From the NCBI RefSeq assembly GCF_019097855.1, contig NZ_JAHRGL010000071.1:170445-234444 (forward strand): a stretch of 64,000 nucleotides of DNA, read 5' to 3'. Both the position numbers and the translations under genes were made by a program. Shown one piece after another: positions 16,951-27,558 of the stretch. A model generated the notes under the pieces. That model searched no databases. It was given only the letters and a program-made list of their open reading frames with translations, and was not told the origin of the DNA. Origin of the DNA: Geopseudomonas aromaticivorans (GTDB lineage Bacteria; Pseudomonadota; Gammaproteobacteria; Pseudomonadales; Pseudomonadaceae). Every line of letters begins with the position of its first letter. The first letter of the stretch is position 1.

Positions 16951-17706
16951 ATGCGCCGCCCCCTGGTCGCTGGTAACTGGAAGATGCATGGCACGCGTGC
17001 CAGCGTCGCCGAGCTGATCAAGAATTTGCGCATGCTGACCCTGCCAGTCGGTGTCGATGTGGTGGTGATGCCACCTTGCCTGTACATTGCCCAGGTTCAG
17101 TCCGGGCTGGAAGGCAAGGCCATTGCTGTCGGTGCGCAAGACTGCGCAGTCGACCCCGTGCAGGGCGCGCTGACTGGCGAAATTGCCGCTGCCCAGTTGG
17201 TTGATGCCGGTTGCCGCTATGTATTGGTTGGGCACTCCGAGCGTCGGCTGCTGCTGGGCGAGAGTGATGCGGTAGTCGTTCGCAAGTTTGCCGCGGCGCA
17301 GTCCTGTGGTCTGATTCCGGTGCTGTGCGTAGGGGAGACTCTCGAGCAGCGCGAGGCGGGGCAAACCCTTGAAGTGGTGGCGCAGCAAGTGGGCGCTGTA
17401 GTCGAGGGGTTGGGTGTCGGTGTTTTCGCGGGTGCGGTGATTGCCTATGAGCCGGTATGGGCCATCGGTACCGGCCTGACTGCGACTCCGCAGCAGGCGC
17501 AGGACGTACACGCGGCGATCCGCGCGCAGTTGGCGGCAGATAATGCCGAGATCGCGGCGGGTGTGAGAATTCTCTATGGCGGCAGCGTCAAGGCCGTCAG
17601 TGCAGCCGAGTTGTTCGGCATGCCGGATATCGACGGGGGGCTGGTGGGTGGAGCCTCCCTCAATGCGGACGAGTTCGGTGCGATCTGTCGTGCCGCAGGA
17701 AGCTGA
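16951..17706 (+). CDS. tpiA: triosephosphate isomerase
   Basis: Interconverts dihydroxyacetone phosphate and glyceraldehyde-3-phosphate. It is 251 aa, full length. The substrate Lys is in the N-terminal GNWKMHG (K11), the catalytic His in [10 protein letters not shown] and the catalytic Glu in [11 protein letters not shown]. The phosphate loop [12 protein letters not shown] is also present. Third codon positions from here through secG use A and T more than the flanking genes, a local change with no sign of transfer. secG begins three bases after the stop. Confidence 0.98.
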   Translation: MRRPLVAGNWKMHGTRASVAELIKNLRMLTLPVGVDVVVMPPCLYIAQVQSGLEGKAIAVGAQDCAVDPVQGALTGEIAAAQLVDAGCRYVLVGHSERRLLLGESDAVVVRKFAAAQSCGLIPVLCVGETLEQREAGQTLEVVAQQVGAVVEGLGVGVFAGAVIAYEPVWAIGTGLTATPQQAQDVHAAIRAQLAADNAEIAAGVRILYGGSVKAVSAAELFGMPDIDGGLVGGASLNADEFGAICRAAGS

Positions 17707-17709
17707 GAG

Positions 17710-18090
17710 ATGCTCGAGACAGTTGTGATTGTGGTGCATCTGCTGGCGGCGCTGGGCTTGGTTGCCTTGGTTCTGCTGCAGCAGGGTAAGGGGGCTGATG
17801 CAGGCGCTTCCTTTGGTGCGGGTGCCTCGGGTACCGTGTTCGGTAGCCAGGGTTCTGCTACCTTTCTGAGTCGTTTTACTGCTGTGTTGGCTGCCGTTTT
17901 TTTTGCTACCAGCTTGGGTTTGGGGTTTTTTGCCAAAGACAAAGCTGATATGCTTATTCAAGGTGGTTTGCCGGATCCGGCAGTACTAGAAGTTCCAAGC
18001 AAGCCCGCTGCAGATGATGTTCCGGTGCTTGATGCGCAAAAGCCAGGCTCTTCGGATATACCGGCAGGCGCAGAGCAGCAGAAGCGGTAA
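17710..18090 (+). CDS. secG: preprotein translocase subunit SecG
   Basis: Small membrane subunit of the SecYEG channel. It is 126 aa with two membrane segments (about residues 4-23 and 54-73) joined by the Gly/Ala-rich loop [20 protein letters not shown]. The C-terminal tail is Pro/Ala/Asp rich. It contains an in-frame run of eight Ts at 17897-17904. The gene order tpiA-secG-tRNA-Leu is conserved with Pseudomonas, and secG-leuU is also conserved in E. coli. Confidence 0.95.
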   Translation: MLETVVIVVHLLAALGLVALVLLQQGKGADAGASFGAGASGTVFGSQGSATFLSRFTAVLAAVFFATSLGLGFFAKDKADMLIQGGLPDPAVLEVPSKPAADDVPVLDAQKPGSSDIPAGAEQQKR

Positions 18091-18114
18091 TCAGCGGTTT
18101 GCAGTAAAGAGTTT

Positions 18115-18200
18115 GCCGAGGTGGTGGAATTGGTAGACACGCTACCTTGAGGTGGTAGTGGCCATAGGCTGTAGGGGTTCGAGTCCCCTCCTCGGTACCA
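18115..18200 (+). tRNA. leuU: tRNA-Leu (anticodon GAG)
   Basis: An 86-base class II tRNA starting GCCGAGG, with CCA encoded at 18198-18200. The anticodon arm CTACC-TTGAGGT-GGTAG gives anticodon GAG. A long variable arm follows, then the T arm GGGGTTCGAGTCCCC. It is equivalent to E. coli leuU, which also sits next to secG. An intrinsic terminator follows. Confidence 0.97.
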
Positions 18201-18204
18201 TATA

Positions 18205-18235
18205 CAACAAGCCCGCGAATGCGGGCTTTGTTGTT
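18205..18235 (+). terminator. terminator after tRNA-Leu
   Basis: AACAA-GCCCGC pairs with GCGGGC-TTTGTT around a GAAT loop, with one bulge, then runs into TTGTTTTC. This ends the secG-tRNA-Leu transcript or processes it. Confidence 0.75.
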
Positions 18236-18290
18236 TTCTGGTCTTCGGTTGACTGGCGATGCTTGGCGCTGTATAGTTAATCCTCTTTGA

Positions 18291-18367
<77 letters not shown>

Positions 18368-18375
18368 GTTTTATC

Positions 18376-18401
18376 AAAAGGCCCCTTTTAAGGGGCTTTT
18401 T
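18376..18401 (+). terminator. terminator after tRNA-fMet
   Basis: CCCCTT-TT-AAGGGG, extended by AAAAG/CTTTTT with one bulge, with Ts at the end. It lies nine bases after the tRNA. Confidence 0.75.
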
Positions 18402-18446
18402 GCTAGTTGGAAGATTTGTACCACTCTTAGAGTGGTCACCTACGGG

Positions 18447-18468
18447 ATGGGCGTTTCGCCCATTTTTT
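18447..18468 (+). terminator. second terminator before rimP
   Basis: ATGGGCG-TTT-CGCCCAT followed by five more Ts. It comes 28 bases before the rimP start, behind a further small stem (ACCACTC-TTA-GAGTGGT near 18419-18435). Transcripts entering rimP from the tRNA promoter must pass both hairpins, so this may act as an attenuator. Confidence 0.7.
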
Positions 18469-18495
18469 GTTTGTACAGCATGCGGAGGCGATCAG

Positions 18496-18954
18496 GTGTC
18501 GAGCAAGCTAGAACAGTTGCAGGCCTTGCTGGCCCCGGTAGTCGAGGCCCTCGGCTACCAGTGCTGGGGCATCGAATTCATTTCCCAGGGGCGGCATTCG
18601 CTGCTGCGGGTCTATATCGACAATCCCGACGGCATCCTGATCGACGACTGTGAAAAAGTCAGTCGGCAGATCAGTGGCGTGCTTGACGTCGAGGATCCGG
18701 TCAGTGGCGAGTACACCCTGGAAGTTTCTTCTCCGGGGATGGACCGCCCCCTGTTCACGCTGGAGCAGTTCGCTGCCCATGCCGGGGAACAGGTGAAGAT
18801 CAGGCTGCGCTCGCCCTACGAGGGACGACGCAATTTCCAGGGTTTGCTGCGTGGCGTCGAGGAGCAGGATGTGGTCGTTCAGGTGGACGAGCACGAGTAC
18901 CTGCTGCCGATCGACTCGATCGACAAGGCCAACATCATTCCCCGTTTTGATTGA
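18496..18954 (+). CDS. rimP: ribosome maturation factor RimP
   Basis: Needed for 30S maturation. It is 152 aa from GTG 18496, with GGAGG at 18484-18488. The N-terminal alpha/beta domain ([17 protein letters not shown]) is followed by the RimP signature [17 protein letters not shown] and [12 protein letters not shown]. The C-terminal SH3-like barrel ends [13 protein letters not shown]. It heads the rimP-nusA-infB unit, 48 bases before nusA. Confidence 0.97.
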   Translation: MSSKLEQLQALLAPVVEALGYQCWGIEFISQGRHSLLRVYIDNPDGILIDDCEKVSRQISGVLDVEDPVSGEYTLEVSSPGMDRPLFTLEQFAAHAGEQVKIRLRSPYEGRRNFQGLLRGVEEQDVVVQVDEHEYLLPIDSIDKANIIPRFD

Positions 18955-19002
18955 GGCGCGGATCCAGCGGATCCCAATGGATTGCGAAAGGCGAGGCGTA
19001 CG

Positions 19003-20484
19003 ATGAGCAAAGAAGTACTGCTGGTAGTAGAGTCGGTGTCCAATGAAAAGGGCGTACCGGCCGGCGTGATTTTCGAAGCGCTGGAACTGGCTCTGGCCAC
19101 TGCCACGAAAAAACGTTACGAGGACGAGGTCGAGATACGTGTATCGATCAATCGTCAAAGCGGCAATTACGAAACCTTCCGCAGCTGGGCTGTGGTGGCC
19201 GACGATGCCGTGGAGAATCCGGCCGCCGAGCTGACCCTGGCCGAGGCCCGCGAGAAGCAAGAAGACGCCAAGGTCGGTGACGTCGTCGAGGAAAAGATCG
19301 AGTCCATCGAGTTCGGCCGCATCGCCGCGCAGATCGCCAAGCAGGTGATCGTGCAGAAGGTCCGCGAAGCCGAGCGCGCCCAGGTGGTCGACGCCTACCG
19401 TGAACGGATTGGCGAGATCATCTCCGGCACGGTGAAGAAGGTTACCCGCGACAACGTCATCGTCGATCTGGGCAACAATGCCGAGGCCTTGCTGGCCCGC
19501 GAACACATCATTCCGCGCGAGTCGTTCCGCGTCGGTGCCCGCCTGCGTGCCCTGCTCAAGGAAATCCGCAGCGAGAACCGCGGCCCGCAGCTGATCCTGT
19601 CGCGTACCGCGCCGGAAATGATCATCGAGCTGTTCAGCATCGAGGTGCCGGAGATCGCCGAAGGGCTGATCGAGATCATGGCCGCCGCCCGCGATCCGGG
19701 CTCGCGCGCCAAGATCGCCGTGCGCTCCAAGGACAAGCGCATCGACCCGCAGGGTGCCTGCATCGGCATGCGCGGCTCGCGCGTGCAGGCGGTGTCCGGT
19801 GAGCTGGGCGGCGAGCGTGTCGACATCGTGCTGTGGGACGACAATCCGGCGCAGTTCGTCATCAACGCCATGTCCCCGGCGGAAGTGGCGGCGATCATCG
19901 TCGACGAAGATACCCACACCATGGACATCGCCGTGGCCGAGGACAACCTCGCCCAGGCCATCGGTCGCAGCGGGCAGAACGTGCGTCTGGCCAGCCAGCT
20001 GACCGGCTGGACCCTGAACGTGATGACCGAAGCCGATATCCAGGCCAAGCAGCAGGCCGAAACCGGCGACATCCTGCAACTCTTCGTCGACGAGCTGGGT
20101 GTCGACGCCGAGCTGGCGGAAGTGCTGGTGGAGGAGGGCTTCACCACCCTGGAAGAAATTGCCTACGTGCCCATGGAAGAGATGCTCAGCATCGAGGGCT
20201 TTGATGAAGAGATCGTCAACGAGCTGCGCTCCCGTGCCAAGGACCGTCTGCTGACCAAGGCGATCGCCAACGAAGAGAAGCTCGCGGATATCCACCCGGC
20301 GGATGACCTGCTGGAGCTGGACGGCATGACCAAGGAGCTGGCTGTCGAGCTGGCCCTGCGGGGTGTGGCGACTCGCGAAGACCTGGCCGAGCAGTCGATT
20401 GACGACCTGCTCGAGATCGACGGCATGACTGAAGAGCATGCCGGTAAGCTGATCATGGCCGCCCGAGCCCATTGGTTCGAGTAA
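19003..20484 (+). CDS. nusA: transcription termination/antitermination factor NusA
   Basis: Binds RNA polymerase and nascent RNA to modulate pausing, Rho termination and rrn antitermination. It is 493 aa. The N-terminal polymerase-binding domain (1-125) is followed by S1 (about 135-200, [18 protein letters not shown]), two KH domains ([14 protein letters not shown] and [19 protein letters not shown]) and two acidic C-terminal repeats (about 365-493). The start ATG 19003 gives [18 protein letters not shown]; upstream in-frame codons lack support. Confidence 0.98.
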   Translation: MSKEVLLVVESVSNEKGVPAGVIFEALELALATATKKRYEDEVEIRVSINRQSGNYETFRSWAVVADDAVENPAAELTLAEAREKQEDAKVGDVVEEKIESIEFGRIAAQIAKQVIVQKVREAERAQVVDAYRERIGEIISGTVKKVTRDNVIVDLGNNAEALLAREHIIPRESFRVGARLRALLKEIRSENRGPQLILSRTAPEMIIELFSIEVPEIAEGLIEIMAAARDPGSRAKIAVRSKDKRIDPQGACIGMRGSRVQAVSGELGGERVDIVLWDDNPAQFVINAMSPAEVAAIIVDEDTHTMDIAVAEDNLAQAIGRSGQNVRLASQLTGWTLNVMTEADIQAKQQAETGDILQLFVDELGVDAELAEVLVEEGFTTLEEIAYVPMEEMLSIEGFDEEIVNELRSRAKDRLLTKAIANEEKLADIHPADDLLELDGMTKELAVELALRGVATREDLAEQSIDDLLEIDGMTEEHAGKLIMAARAHWFE

Positions 20485-20511
20485 GTGGTCGCGGCCTGAG
20501 GAGAGAAGTGC

Positions 20512-23004
20512 ATGACGCAAGTCACGGTGAAAGAACTGGCCCTAGTGGTCGCTACACCGGTAGAGCGCCTGCTGCAGCAAATGCGTGAGGCAGGTCTGCC
20601 GCACAGCCACGCCGAGCAAGTAGTGACCGACGAAGAGAAGCAGAAACTATTGGCGCACCTGAAGAGCAGTCACGGTGAAAAGCTGGCAGAGCCCAGCAAG
20701 ATCACCCTGAAGCGCAAGACCACCAGCACCCTGCGGGTGGCTGGCAGCAAGACCATCAGCGTCGAAGTGCGCAAGAAGAAGACCTTCGTCACTCCGGAGG
20801 CCGCCGAAGTGGCGGTCGAGCCGAAGCGCGAAGAGCGGCCCGCGGTCGAGAAGCGTGCCGCCGAGGCGCCCGCGCGTCCGAAGGTCGAAGTGCGCACCGA
20901 GCCGCGCCGCGTTGACGACGCCGAAGAAGCGCGCGTGCGTGCCGTGGAAGCCCGCCAAGCCGCGGCCGCTGCCGCAGCCGCCGCGCCGGTCGAGGCGGCC
21001 AAGCCGTCCGTTGCCGATCGCGCCAAGGAAGATGCCCGCCGCGTAGCGCCCAAGCGCAACGAAGAGGAGGAGCGTCGCGAGCGCAAGCAGGCTCAGCCAC
21101 GTCCGTCGCTCAAGGAAAAGGCTCCGGCTCCGCGTGTTGCCCCGCGCAGCACCGAGGAAGAGAGCGATCGTTTCCGTCGTGGCGGCCGCGGTGGCAAGAG
21201 CAAGCTGAAGAAGCGCAACCAGCACGGCTTCCAGAGCCCGGTTGGGCCGGTCGTGCGCGAAGTGAGCATTGGCGAGACCATCACCGTGGCCGAACTGGCC
21301 GCGCAGATGTCCGTGAAGGGCGCCGAGGTGGTCAAGTTCATGTTCAAGATGGGCACTCCGGTGACCATCAACCAGGTGCTCGACCAGGAAACCGCGCAGC
21401 TGGTGGCCGAAGAGCTGGGCCACAAGGTCACGCTGGTCAGCGAGAACGCGCTGGAAGAACAGCTGGCCGAGTCGCTCAAGTTCGAAGGTGAGGCCGAGTC
21501 GCGCGCACCGGTGGTTACCGTCATGGGTCACGTCGACCATGGCAAGACCTCGCTGCTCGACTATATCCGCCGCACCAAGGTGGCAACCGGCGAGGCGGGT
21601 GGCATCACCCAGCACATCGGTGCCTACCACGTGGAAACTGACCGCGGCATGGTCACCTTCCTCGATACCCCCGGCCACGCCGCGTTCACCGCGATGCGTG
21701 CCCGTGGCGCCAAGGCCACCGACATCGTCATCTTGGTGGTGGCAGCCGACGACGGCGTGATGCCGCAGACCGAGGAAGCCATCCAGCACGCCAAGGCGGC
21801 GGGTGTGCCGATCGTCGTGGCGATCAACAAGATCGACAAGCCGGCCGCCGACCTCGACCGCATCAAGCACGATCTGGCTGCGCGCGAAGTGATTCCGGAA
21901 GAGTGGGGTGGTACCACCCAGTTCATCCCGGTTTCGGCCAAGGTCGGTACCGGTATCGACGAGCTGCTGGAAGCCGTGCTGCTGCAGGCGGAAGTGCTCG
22001 AGCTGAAAGCTACTCCGTCGGCTCCGGGCCGTGGCGTGGTGGTCGAGTCGCGTCTGGACAAGGGCCGCGGTCCGGTGGCTACCGTGCTGGTCCAGGATGG
22101 TACCCTGCGTCAGGGTGACATGGTGCTGGTTGGCGTCAACTATGGCCGCGTGCGTGCCATGCTCGACGAGAACGGCAAGCCGATCAAGGAAGCCGGTCCG
22201 TCGATTCCGGTCGAGATCCTCGGCCTGGACGGCACTCCGGATGCCGGTGATGACCTGACCGTGCTCGCCGACGAGAAGAAGGCCCGCGAAGTAGCCCTGT
22301 TCCGTCAAGGCAAGTTCCGCGAGGTCAAGCTGGCCCGTGCGCATGCCGGCAAGCTGGAAAACATCTTCGAGACCATGGGTCAGGAAGAGAAGAAGACCCT
22401 CAACATCGTCCTCAAGTCCGACGTGCGCGGCTCGCTTGAGGCGCTGCAGGGCTCGCTGGCCGGTCTGGGCAACGAGGAAGTGCAGGTACGCGTGGTCGGC
22501 GGCGGTGTCGGTGGCATCACCGAAAGCGACGCCAACCTGGCGCTGGCCTCCAATGCGGTGATCTTCGGCTTCAACGTGCGTGCCGACGCCGGTGCGCGCA
22601 AGATCGTCGAGCAGGAAGGTCTGGATCTGCGCTACTACAACGTCATCTACGACATCATCGAGGACGTCAAGAAGGCGCTCACCGGTATGCTCGGCAGCGA
22701 CGTGCGCGAGAACATCCTCGGCATCGCCGAAGTGCGTGACGTCTTCCGTTCGCCGAAGTTCGGCGCGGTTGCCGGCTGCATGGTCCTGGAAGGCAACGTC
22801 CATCGCAACCGCCCGATCCGCGTACTGCGCGACGACGTGGTGGTCTTCGAGGGCGAGCTGGAATCCCTGCGCCGCTTCAAGGACGACGTCTCCGAAGTTC
22901 GCGCCGGCATGGAATGCGGCATCGCTGTGAAGAGCTACAACGACGTGCGCGTCGGCGACAAGATCGAAGTCTTCGAGAAGGTCGAGGTAGCGCGTAGCCT
23001 CTAA
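20512..23004 (+). CDS. infB: translation initiation factor IF-2
   Basis: GTPase that brings fMet-tRNA to the 30S subunit and drives subunit joining. It is 830 aa. An N-terminal IF2N module ([20 protein letters not shown]) is followed by a long charged Ala/Glu/Arg-rich linker (about residues 85-235) and a second IF2N module. The G domain from about residue 330 has G1 [13 protein letters not shown]3 DTPGHAAFT and G4 NKIDK. The C-terminal domains end [12 protein letters not shown]. Internal starts giving shorter isoforms, known in E. coli, cannot be judged here. Confidence 0.98.
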   Translation: MTQVTVKELALVVATPVERLLQQMREAGLPHSHAEQVVTDEEKQKLLAHLKSSHGEKLAEPSKITLKRKTTSTLRVAGSKTISVEVRKKKTFVTPEAAEVAVEPKREERPAVEKRAAEAPARPKVEVRTEPRRVDDAEEARVRAVEARQAAAAAAAAAPVEAAKPSVADRAKEDARRVAPKRNEEEERRERKQAQPRPSLKEKAPAPRVAPRSTEEESDRFRRGGRGGKSKLKKRNQHGFQSPVGPVVREVSIGETITVAELAAQMSVKGAEVVKFMFKMGTPVTINQVLDQETAQLVAEELGHKVTLVSENALEEQLAESLKFEGEAESRAPVVTVMGHVDHGKTSLLDYIRRTKVATGEAGGITQHIGAYHVETDRGMVTFLDTPGHAAFTAMRARGAKATDIVILVVAADDGVMPQTEEAIQHAKAAGVPIVVAINKIDKPAADLDRIKHDLAAREVIPEEWGGTTQFIPVSAKVGTGIDELLEAVLLQAEVLELKATPSAPGRGVVVESRLDKGRGPVATVLVQDGTLRQGDMVLVGVNYGRVRAMLDENGKPIKEAGPSIPVEILGLDGTPDAGDDLTVLADEKKAREVALFRQGKFREVKLARAHAGKLENIFETMGQEEKKTLNIVLKSDVRGSLEALQGSLAGLGNEEVQVRVVGGGVGGITESDANLALASNAVIFGFNVRADAGARKIVEQEGLDLRYYNVIYDIIEDVKKALTGMLGSDVRENILGIAEVRDVFRSPKFGAVAGCMVLEGNVHRNRPIRVLRDDVVVFEGELESLRRFKDDVSEVRAGMECGIAVKSYNDVRVGDKIEVFEKVEVARSL

Positions 23005-23026
23005 GCGTCAGCGGGTGCTACAAACA

Positions 23027-23085
23027 CAAGCCGGAGGCTCCTTTAGGAGACTTCCGGCTTGCGCTTTTCAGCTTCAGGCTTTTTT
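23027..23085 (+). repeat. hairpin plus 7-base-period repeat in the infB-rbfA spacer
   Basis: CAAGCCGG near 23027-23034 pairs with CCGGCTTG near 23054-23061, with internal GGCTCCT/AGGAGAC pairing. From 23051 the text falls into successive seven-base units (CTTCCGG, CTTGCGC, TTTTCAG, CTTCAGG, CTTTTTT) up to 16 bases before rbfA. The final T run could let it act as a terminator. It resembles the rpsO-pnp spacer element. Confidence 0.6.
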
Positions 23086-23100
23086 TCACGGATAAATGTC

Positions 23101-23499
23101 ATGGCCAAAGAATACAGCCGTACCCAGCGTATCGGTGACCAGATGCAGCGCGAGCTGGCGCAGCTGATCCAGCGCGAGATCAAGGATCCGCGCCTGGGTC
23201 TGGTGACCCTGACCGGCACCGAAGTCAGCCGTGACCTGTCCCACGCCAAGGTGTTTTTCACCGTCATGGGGCAGGATGACGACGACCAGAAGATCGCCGA
23301 AAGCCAGGCCGTGCTCAAGGACGCCGCCGGCTACCTGCGCATGCTGCTCGGTCGCGCGATCAAGTTGCGCACCATTCCGCAGCTGCATTTCCTCTACGAT
23401 GAGAGCGTGCGTCGCGGCGCCCAGCTGTCGGTGCTGATCGAGCGTGCAGTCGCCGAAGATCGCCAGCATCAGGGCGATCCGGACGCTGGCAAGGAGTAA
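23101..23499 (+). CDS. rbfA: 30S ribosome-binding factor RbfA
   Basis: Cold-shock-linked factor for late 30S assembly near helix 1 of 16S rRNA. It is 132 aa with a KH-like fold. It opens [19 protein letters not shown] and carries the family segments [20 protein letters not shown] and [18 protein letters not shown]. The ATG at 23101 fits the family start; the frame extends upstream into the hairpin without support. The truB GTG is three bases after the stop. Confidence 0.97.
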   Translation: MAKEYSRTQRIGDQMQRELAQLIQREIKDPRLGLVTLTGTEVSRDLSHAKVFFTVMGQDDDDQKIAESQAVLKDAAGYLRMLLGRAIKLRTIPQLHFLYDESVRRGAQLSVLIERAVAEDRQHQGDPDAGKE

Positions 23500-23502
23500 G
23501 GC

Positions 23503-24417
23503 GTGGCCCAGGTGAAACGAATCCGCCGCGCGGTCAGCGGCATCCTGATCCTCGACAAGCCGCACGGCTTCAGTTCCAACGCCGCGCTGCAGAAGGTGCG
23601 CTGGCTGCTCAATGCCGAGAAGGCCGGGCATACCGGCAGCCTTGATCCGCTGGCGACCGGCGTGCTGCCGCTGTGCTTCGGCGAGGCGACCAAGTTCTCC
23701 CAGTACCTGCTGGATGCCGAGAAGGGTTATGCCACGGTCATGCACCTGGGCGTCACCACCACCACCGGCGATGCCGAGGGCGAGGTGCTCGAGAAGCGTG
23801 AGGTGACCGTCGGTCGGGAACAGCTGGAGGCGCTGTTGCCGCGCTTTCGTGGCCCGATCCAGCAGGTACCGCCGATGTACTCGGCGCTCAAGCGCGACGG
23901 CCAGCCGCTGTACAAGCTGGCGCGTGCTGGCGAGGTAGTGGAGCGCGAGGCGCGTTCTGTTACTATTGAACGACTTGAGTTGACACGTTTCGAGCCGCCG
24001 TTTGCCGATCTTTCGGTAACCTGCAGCAAGGGCACCTATATTCGCACCCTGGTCGAGGATCTCGGCCAGGCGCTGGGCTGCGGAGCGCACGTTGCTGAAC
24101 TGCGCCGCACCCAGGCCGGGCCGTTCGGCCTGGAGCAGGCCATCAGCCTGGACACGCTGCTGCAGGCGCACGAAGAAGGCGGGGCCGAGGCCCTCGACCG
24201 TTTCCTGCTGCCGGTGGACTGCGGTCTGGAGCACTGGCCGGCGGTGCAGCTGTCGGAACACAGCGCGTATTACTGGCTGCACGGGCAGCCGGTGCGTGCC
24301 CCGGAGGCGCCGAAGTTCGGCATGCTGCGGGTACGTGATCACGAAGGTCGCTTCATCGGTATCGGTGAAGTGACCGACGACGGGCGCATTGCGCCGCGTC
24401 GACTGATTCGGTCCTGA
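23503..24417 (+). CDS. truB: tRNA pseudouridine-55 synthase TruB
   Basis: Makes pseudouridine 55 in the T loop of tRNAs. It is 304 aa from GTG 23503, with AAGGAG at 23491-23496 inside the end of rbfA. The catalytic Asp is D48 in [15 protein letters not shown]. The second conserved block is [20 protein letters not shown] and the RNA-binding segment is [17 protein letters not shown]-terminal PUA-like domain (about 245-304) ends the protein. It is coupled to rbfA. Confidence 0.98.
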   Translation: MAQVKRIRRAVSGILILDKPHGFSSNAALQKVRWLLNAEKAGHTGSLDPLATGVLPLCFGEATKFSQYLLDAEKGYATVMHLGVTTTTGDAEGEVLEKREVTVGREQLEALLPRFRGPIQQVPPMYSALKRDGQPLYKLARAGEVVEREARSVTIERLELTRFEPPFADLSVTCSKGTYIRTLVEDLGQALGCGAHVAELRRTQAGPFGLEQAISLDTLLQAHEEGGAEALDRFLLPVDCGLEHWPAVQLSEHSAYYWLHGQPVRAPEAPKFGMLRVRDHEGRFIGIGEVTDDGRIAPRRLIRS

Positions 24418-24512
24418 GGACCGGACGAGGATGGCTGTCAGCAGGCACGGTCACTCCTCCATCATGAAAACGGGGACATTCCCCGGCCTGTTACCTCAGA
24501 GGAAAGCCCACC

Positions 24513-24782
24513 ATGGCACTGAGCGTTCAAGATAAAGCCCAGATCGTTGCCGACTACCAGCAAGCCGTAGGCGATACCGGTTCTCCGGAAGTGCAGGTTG
24601 CCCTGCTGACCGCCAACATCAACAAGCTGCAGGGTCACTTCAAGGCCAACGCCAAGGACCACCACTCCCGTCGTGGTCTGATCCGTATGGTCAACCAGCG
24701 CCGCAAGCTGCTGGACTACCTGAAGGGCAAGGACGCAACTCGTTACAGCACCCTGGTTGCACGTCTGGGCCTGCGTCGCTAA
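24513..24782 (+). CDS. rpsO: 30S ribosomal protein S15
   Basis: Primary 16S rRNA-binding protein of the 30S platform. It is 89 aa, full length, with the family core [22 protein letters not shown] and [29 protein letters not shown] at 24499-24505 precedes the ATG. The 95-base leader contains a small CGGGG-ACATT-CCCCG stem (24471-24485). S15 represses its own mRNA in E. coli through leader structure; whether this leader does so is not shown. Confidence 0.99.
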   Translation: MALSVQDKAQIVADYQQAVGDTGSPEVQVALLTANINKLQGHFKANAKDHHSRRGLIRMVNQRRKLLDYLKGKDATRYSTLVARLGLRR

Positions 24783-24793
24783 GACGTAGTTGA

Positions 24794-24877
24794 GCTGGAA
24801 GCCGGAAGCTGGATGCTTGGAGTTGAAAGAGGGTTTTCCCCGCTTCCAGCTCCGGGCCTCCAGCTTTTGGCTTTTCG
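24794..24877 (+). repeat. inverted arrays of 7-base repeats in the rpsO-pnp spacer
   Basis: Five consecutive seven-base units (GCTGGAA, GCCGGAA, GCTGGAT, GCTTGGA, GTTGAAA; 24794-24828) face five units of the opposite orientation (CTTCCAG, CTCCGGG, CCTCCAG, CTTTTGG, CTTTTCG; 24843-24877). The two arms can pair over much of their length around a 14-base loop. In E. coli the rpsO-pnp spacer holds a terminator and an RNase III hairpin, so a processing role is plausible here. Confidence 0.65.
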
Positions 24878-24997
24878 AGGTCATGTACGAAAGATCGCCG
24901 GCCACCGGGCTCTTTGGTACATGACCTGCAGAATGCGCCGGGTCTCCCCGCCATTCCTCCCGATTTCCCCAAAGGCAACACAGAGAAGGAAAATACC

Positions 24998-27103
24998 GTG
25001 AATCCGGTTATCAAAAAATTCCAGTTCGGTCAGACGACCTTCACCCTCGAAACGGGCCGCATCGCCCGTCAGGCCAGCGGCGCCGTGCTGGTCAGCACCG
25101 ACGACGTCAGCGTGCTGGTCACCGTGGTCGGCGCCAAGCAGGCCGATCCGGGCAAGGGCTTCTTCCCGCTGTCCGTGCACTACCAGGAAAAGACCTACGC
25201 TGCCGGCCGCATCCCGGGTGGCTTCTTCAAGCGTGAAGGCCGTCCGAGCGAGAAGGAAACCCTGACCTCGCGCCTGATCGACCGCCCGATCCGCCCGCTG
25301 TTCCCCGAAGGCTTCATGAACGAAGTGCAGGTCGTCTGCACCGTCGTGTCGACCAACAAGAAGTCCGATCCGGACATCGCCGCGATGATCGGCACCTCCG
25401 CCGCCCTGGCCGTTTCCGGCATCCCGTTCGATGGCCCGATCGGTGCCGCTCGCGTCGGTTACCACGACGAGCTGGGCTACATCCTCAACCCGACCTACGA
25501 GCAGCTGCAGAGCTCGCGTCTGGACATGGTGGTGGCCGGTACCGAAGACGCCGTGCTGATGGTCGAGTCGCAAGCCGAAGAGCTGACCGAAGACCAGATG
25601 CTGGGCGCCGTGCTGTTCGCCCACGAGGAATTCCAGAGCGCCATCCGCGCGATCAAGGAATTCGCTGCCGAAGCCGGCAAGCCGCGTTGGGACTGGCAGG
25701 CTCCGCAAGCCAACACCGTGCTGATCGAAGCGGTCAAGGCCGAGTTCGGCGAGGCGATCTCCAACGCCTACACCATCACCATCAAGCAGCAGCGCTACGC
25801 CACCCTCGACGCCCTGCGCGAGCAGGTGATCGCCAAGTTCGCCGGTGAAGGCGAAGGCCAGTTCCCGGCCGGCGCGGTCAAGGAAGTCTTCGGCCTGCTC
25901 GAATACCGCATCGTGCGCGAGAACATCGTCAACGGCAAACCGCGTATCGACGGTCGCGACACCCGCACTGTGCGCCCGCTGGCCATCGAAGTCGGCGTAC
26001 TGGGCAAGACCCACGGTTCGGCGCTGTTCACCCGCGGCGAAACCCAGGCCCTGGTGGTCGCCACCCTCGGCACCGCCCGTGACGCCCAGCTGCTGGACAC
26101 CCTGGAAGGCGAGCGCAAGGACGCCTTCATGCTGCACTACAACTTCCCGCCGTTCTCGGTGGGCGAGTGCGGCCGCATGGGCAGCCCGGGCCGCCGCGAA
26201 ATCGGTCACGGCCGTCTGGCCCGTCGTGGCGTCGCCGCCATGCTGCCGACCCAGGCCGATTTCCCCTACACCATCCGCGTGGTGTCGGAAATCACCGAGT
26301 CCAACGGCTCCAGCTCGATGGCTTCCGTATGCGGCGCCTCCCTGGCGCTGATGGACGCCGGTGTGCCGATCAAGGCGCCGGTGGCCGGTATCGCCATGGG
26401 TCTGGTCAAGGAAGGCGACAAGTTCGCCGTACTGACCGACATCCTCGGTGACGAAGACCACCTCGGCGACATGGACTTCAAGGTGGCCGGTACCGACAAG
26501 GGCGTCACCGCCCTGCAGATGGACATCAAGATCCAGGGCATCACCGAAGAGATCATGGAGATCGCGCTGAACCAGGCTCTGGAAGCGCGTCTGAACATCC
26601 TCGGCCAGATGAACCAGGTGATCGCCAAGCCGCGTGCCGAGCTGTCGGAAAACGCGCCGACCATGATCCAGATGAAGATCGACTCGGACAAGATCCGTGA
26701 CGTGATCGGCAAGGGTGGCGCCACCATCCGTGGCATCTGCGAAGAGACCAAGGCCTCGATCGACATCGAAGACGACGGCAGCGTGAAGATCTACGGCGAG
26801 ACCAAGGAAGCCGCCGAGGCTGCCCGTCAGCGCGTGCTGGGCATCACCGCCGAAGCCGAGATCGGCAAGATCTACGTCGGCAAGGTCGAGCGCATCGTCG
26901 ACTTCGGTGCCTTCGTCAACATCCTGCCGGGCAAGGACGGTCTGGTGCACATCTCGCAGATCAGCGACAAGCGCATCGAGAAGGTCACCGACGTGCTCAA
27001 GGAAGGCGAAGAGGTCAAGGTGCTGGTGCTGGACGTGGACAACCGCGGCCGCATCAAGCTGTCGATCAAGGACGTGGCGGCTGCCGAAGCCTCCGGCGTC
27101 TGA
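24998..27103 (+). CDS. pnp: polyribonucleotide nucleotidyltransferase (PNPase)
   Basis: Phosphorolytic 3'-5' exoribonuclease of the degradosome. It is 701 aa from GTG 24998, with AGAAGGA at 24984-24990. An in-frame TTG at 24914 lies far upstream in the repeat spacer and is rejected. Two RNase PH-like domains flank a helical linker, and the second contains [17 protein letters not shown] and the catalytic Asp segment [16 protein letters not shown]. The KH domain (about 553-612) has [15 protein letters not shown]. The S1 domain (about 620-690) has [17 protein letters not shown]. Confidence 0.98.
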   Translation: MNPVIKKFQFGQTTFTLETGRIARQASGAVLVSTDDVSVLVTVVGAKQADPGKGFFPLSVHYQEKTYAAGRIPGGFFKREGRPSEKETLTSRLIDRPIRPLFPEGFMNEVQVVCTVVSTNKKSDPDIAAMIGTSAALAVSGIPFDGPIGAARVGYHDELGYILNPTYEQLQSSRLDMVVAGTEDAVLMVESQAEELTEDQMLGAVLFAHEEFQSAIRAIKEFAAEAGKPRWDWQAPQANTVLIEAVKAEFGEAISNAYTITIKQQRYATLDALREQVIAKFAGEGEGQFPAGAVKEVFGLLEYRIVRENIVNGKPRIDGRDTRTVRPLAIEVGVLGKTHGSALFTRGETQALVVATLGTARDAQLLDTLEGERKDAFMLHYNFPPFSVGECGRMGSPGRREIGHGRLARRGVAAMLPTQADFPYTIRVVSEITESNGSSSMASVCGASLALMDAGVPIKAPVAGIAMGLVKEGDKFAVLTDILGDEDHLGDMDFKVAGTDKGVTALQMDIKIQGITEEIMEIALNQALEARLNILGQMNQVIAKPRAELSENAPTMIQMKIDSDKIRDVIGKGGATIRGICEETKASIDIEDDGSVKIYGETKEAAEAARQRVLGITAEAEIGKIYVGKVERIVDFGAFVNILPGKDGLVHISQISDKRIEKVTDVLKEGEEVKVLVLDVDNRGRIKLSIKDVAAAEASGV

Positions 27104-27122
27104 TCGACGTGATCGCGTGACG

Positions 27123-27147
27123 AAAAAGGCCCTCCGGGGCCTTTTTT
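27123..27147. terminator. terminator between convergent pnp and DUF2845 gene
   Basis: AAAAAGGCCC-TCCG-GGGCCTTTTTT is a strong stem with T runs readable on both strands, 19 bases after the pnp stop. Confidence 0.9.
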
Positions 27148-27178
27148 GTTGTCCGCGATTCGGCGGGTTGGCGGCGGG

Positions 27179-27475
27179 CTAACGCCTGCGGTCGCTGTCG
27201 ATTTTGATCAGGCGATTGCCTTCGAAGCGCAGGAAGTAGTACATGCCGTTGCGGGGGCCGTAGACCCACTCCTCGACGCGCACCTCCTCGTAGTTGCCCC
27301 AGTCGTCGCCCCGCTGGCGGTAGCCGATGGTCTCGCGGCTGTTCGGCTGGCCGCACTTGTCGAGTACTTCGCTGGTATGGTCGCCGCTGCTGACCAGGTC
27401 GCGGTCGCAGCGCAGGGTGGCGGCGCTGAGCGGCAGGCTGGCGAGGAGCAGGGCCAGGAAGAGAAATCTTTTCAC
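27179..27475 (-). CDS. DUF2845-type secreted protein
   Basis: Small protein of 98 aa with a cleavable signal peptide (MKRFLFLALLLASLPLSAA) from GTG 27475. The mature part has two Cys (LRCDRD and LDKCGQP) and the family pattern of a short beta-rich periplasmic domain (GDDWGNYEEVRVEEWVYG, YYFLRFEGNRLIKID). It is related to DUF2845 proteins, whose role is unknown. The frame is open to 27508, but the chosen start places the signal peptide correctly. It converges on pnp across the terminator. Confidence 0.75.
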   Translation of the reverse strand: MKRFLFLALLLASLPLSAATLRCDRDLVSSGDHTSEVLDKCGQPNSRETIGYRQRGDDWGNYEEVRVEEWVYGPRNGMYYFLRFEGNRLIKIDSDRRR

Positions 27476-27558
27476 CGCAGTGTCCTCGGGGGCGGATGGG
27501 GGCGGCACTCTGCGCGGGCACCACCGGCTATGTGGGTTGGACCGTGTGCGACGGCCAT

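Noticed and set aside
17897-17904. Run of eight Ts inside secG as a phase-variation or frameshift site
   Set aside because: secG is essential-type and intact; no alternative frame product of interest and no repeat expansion context.
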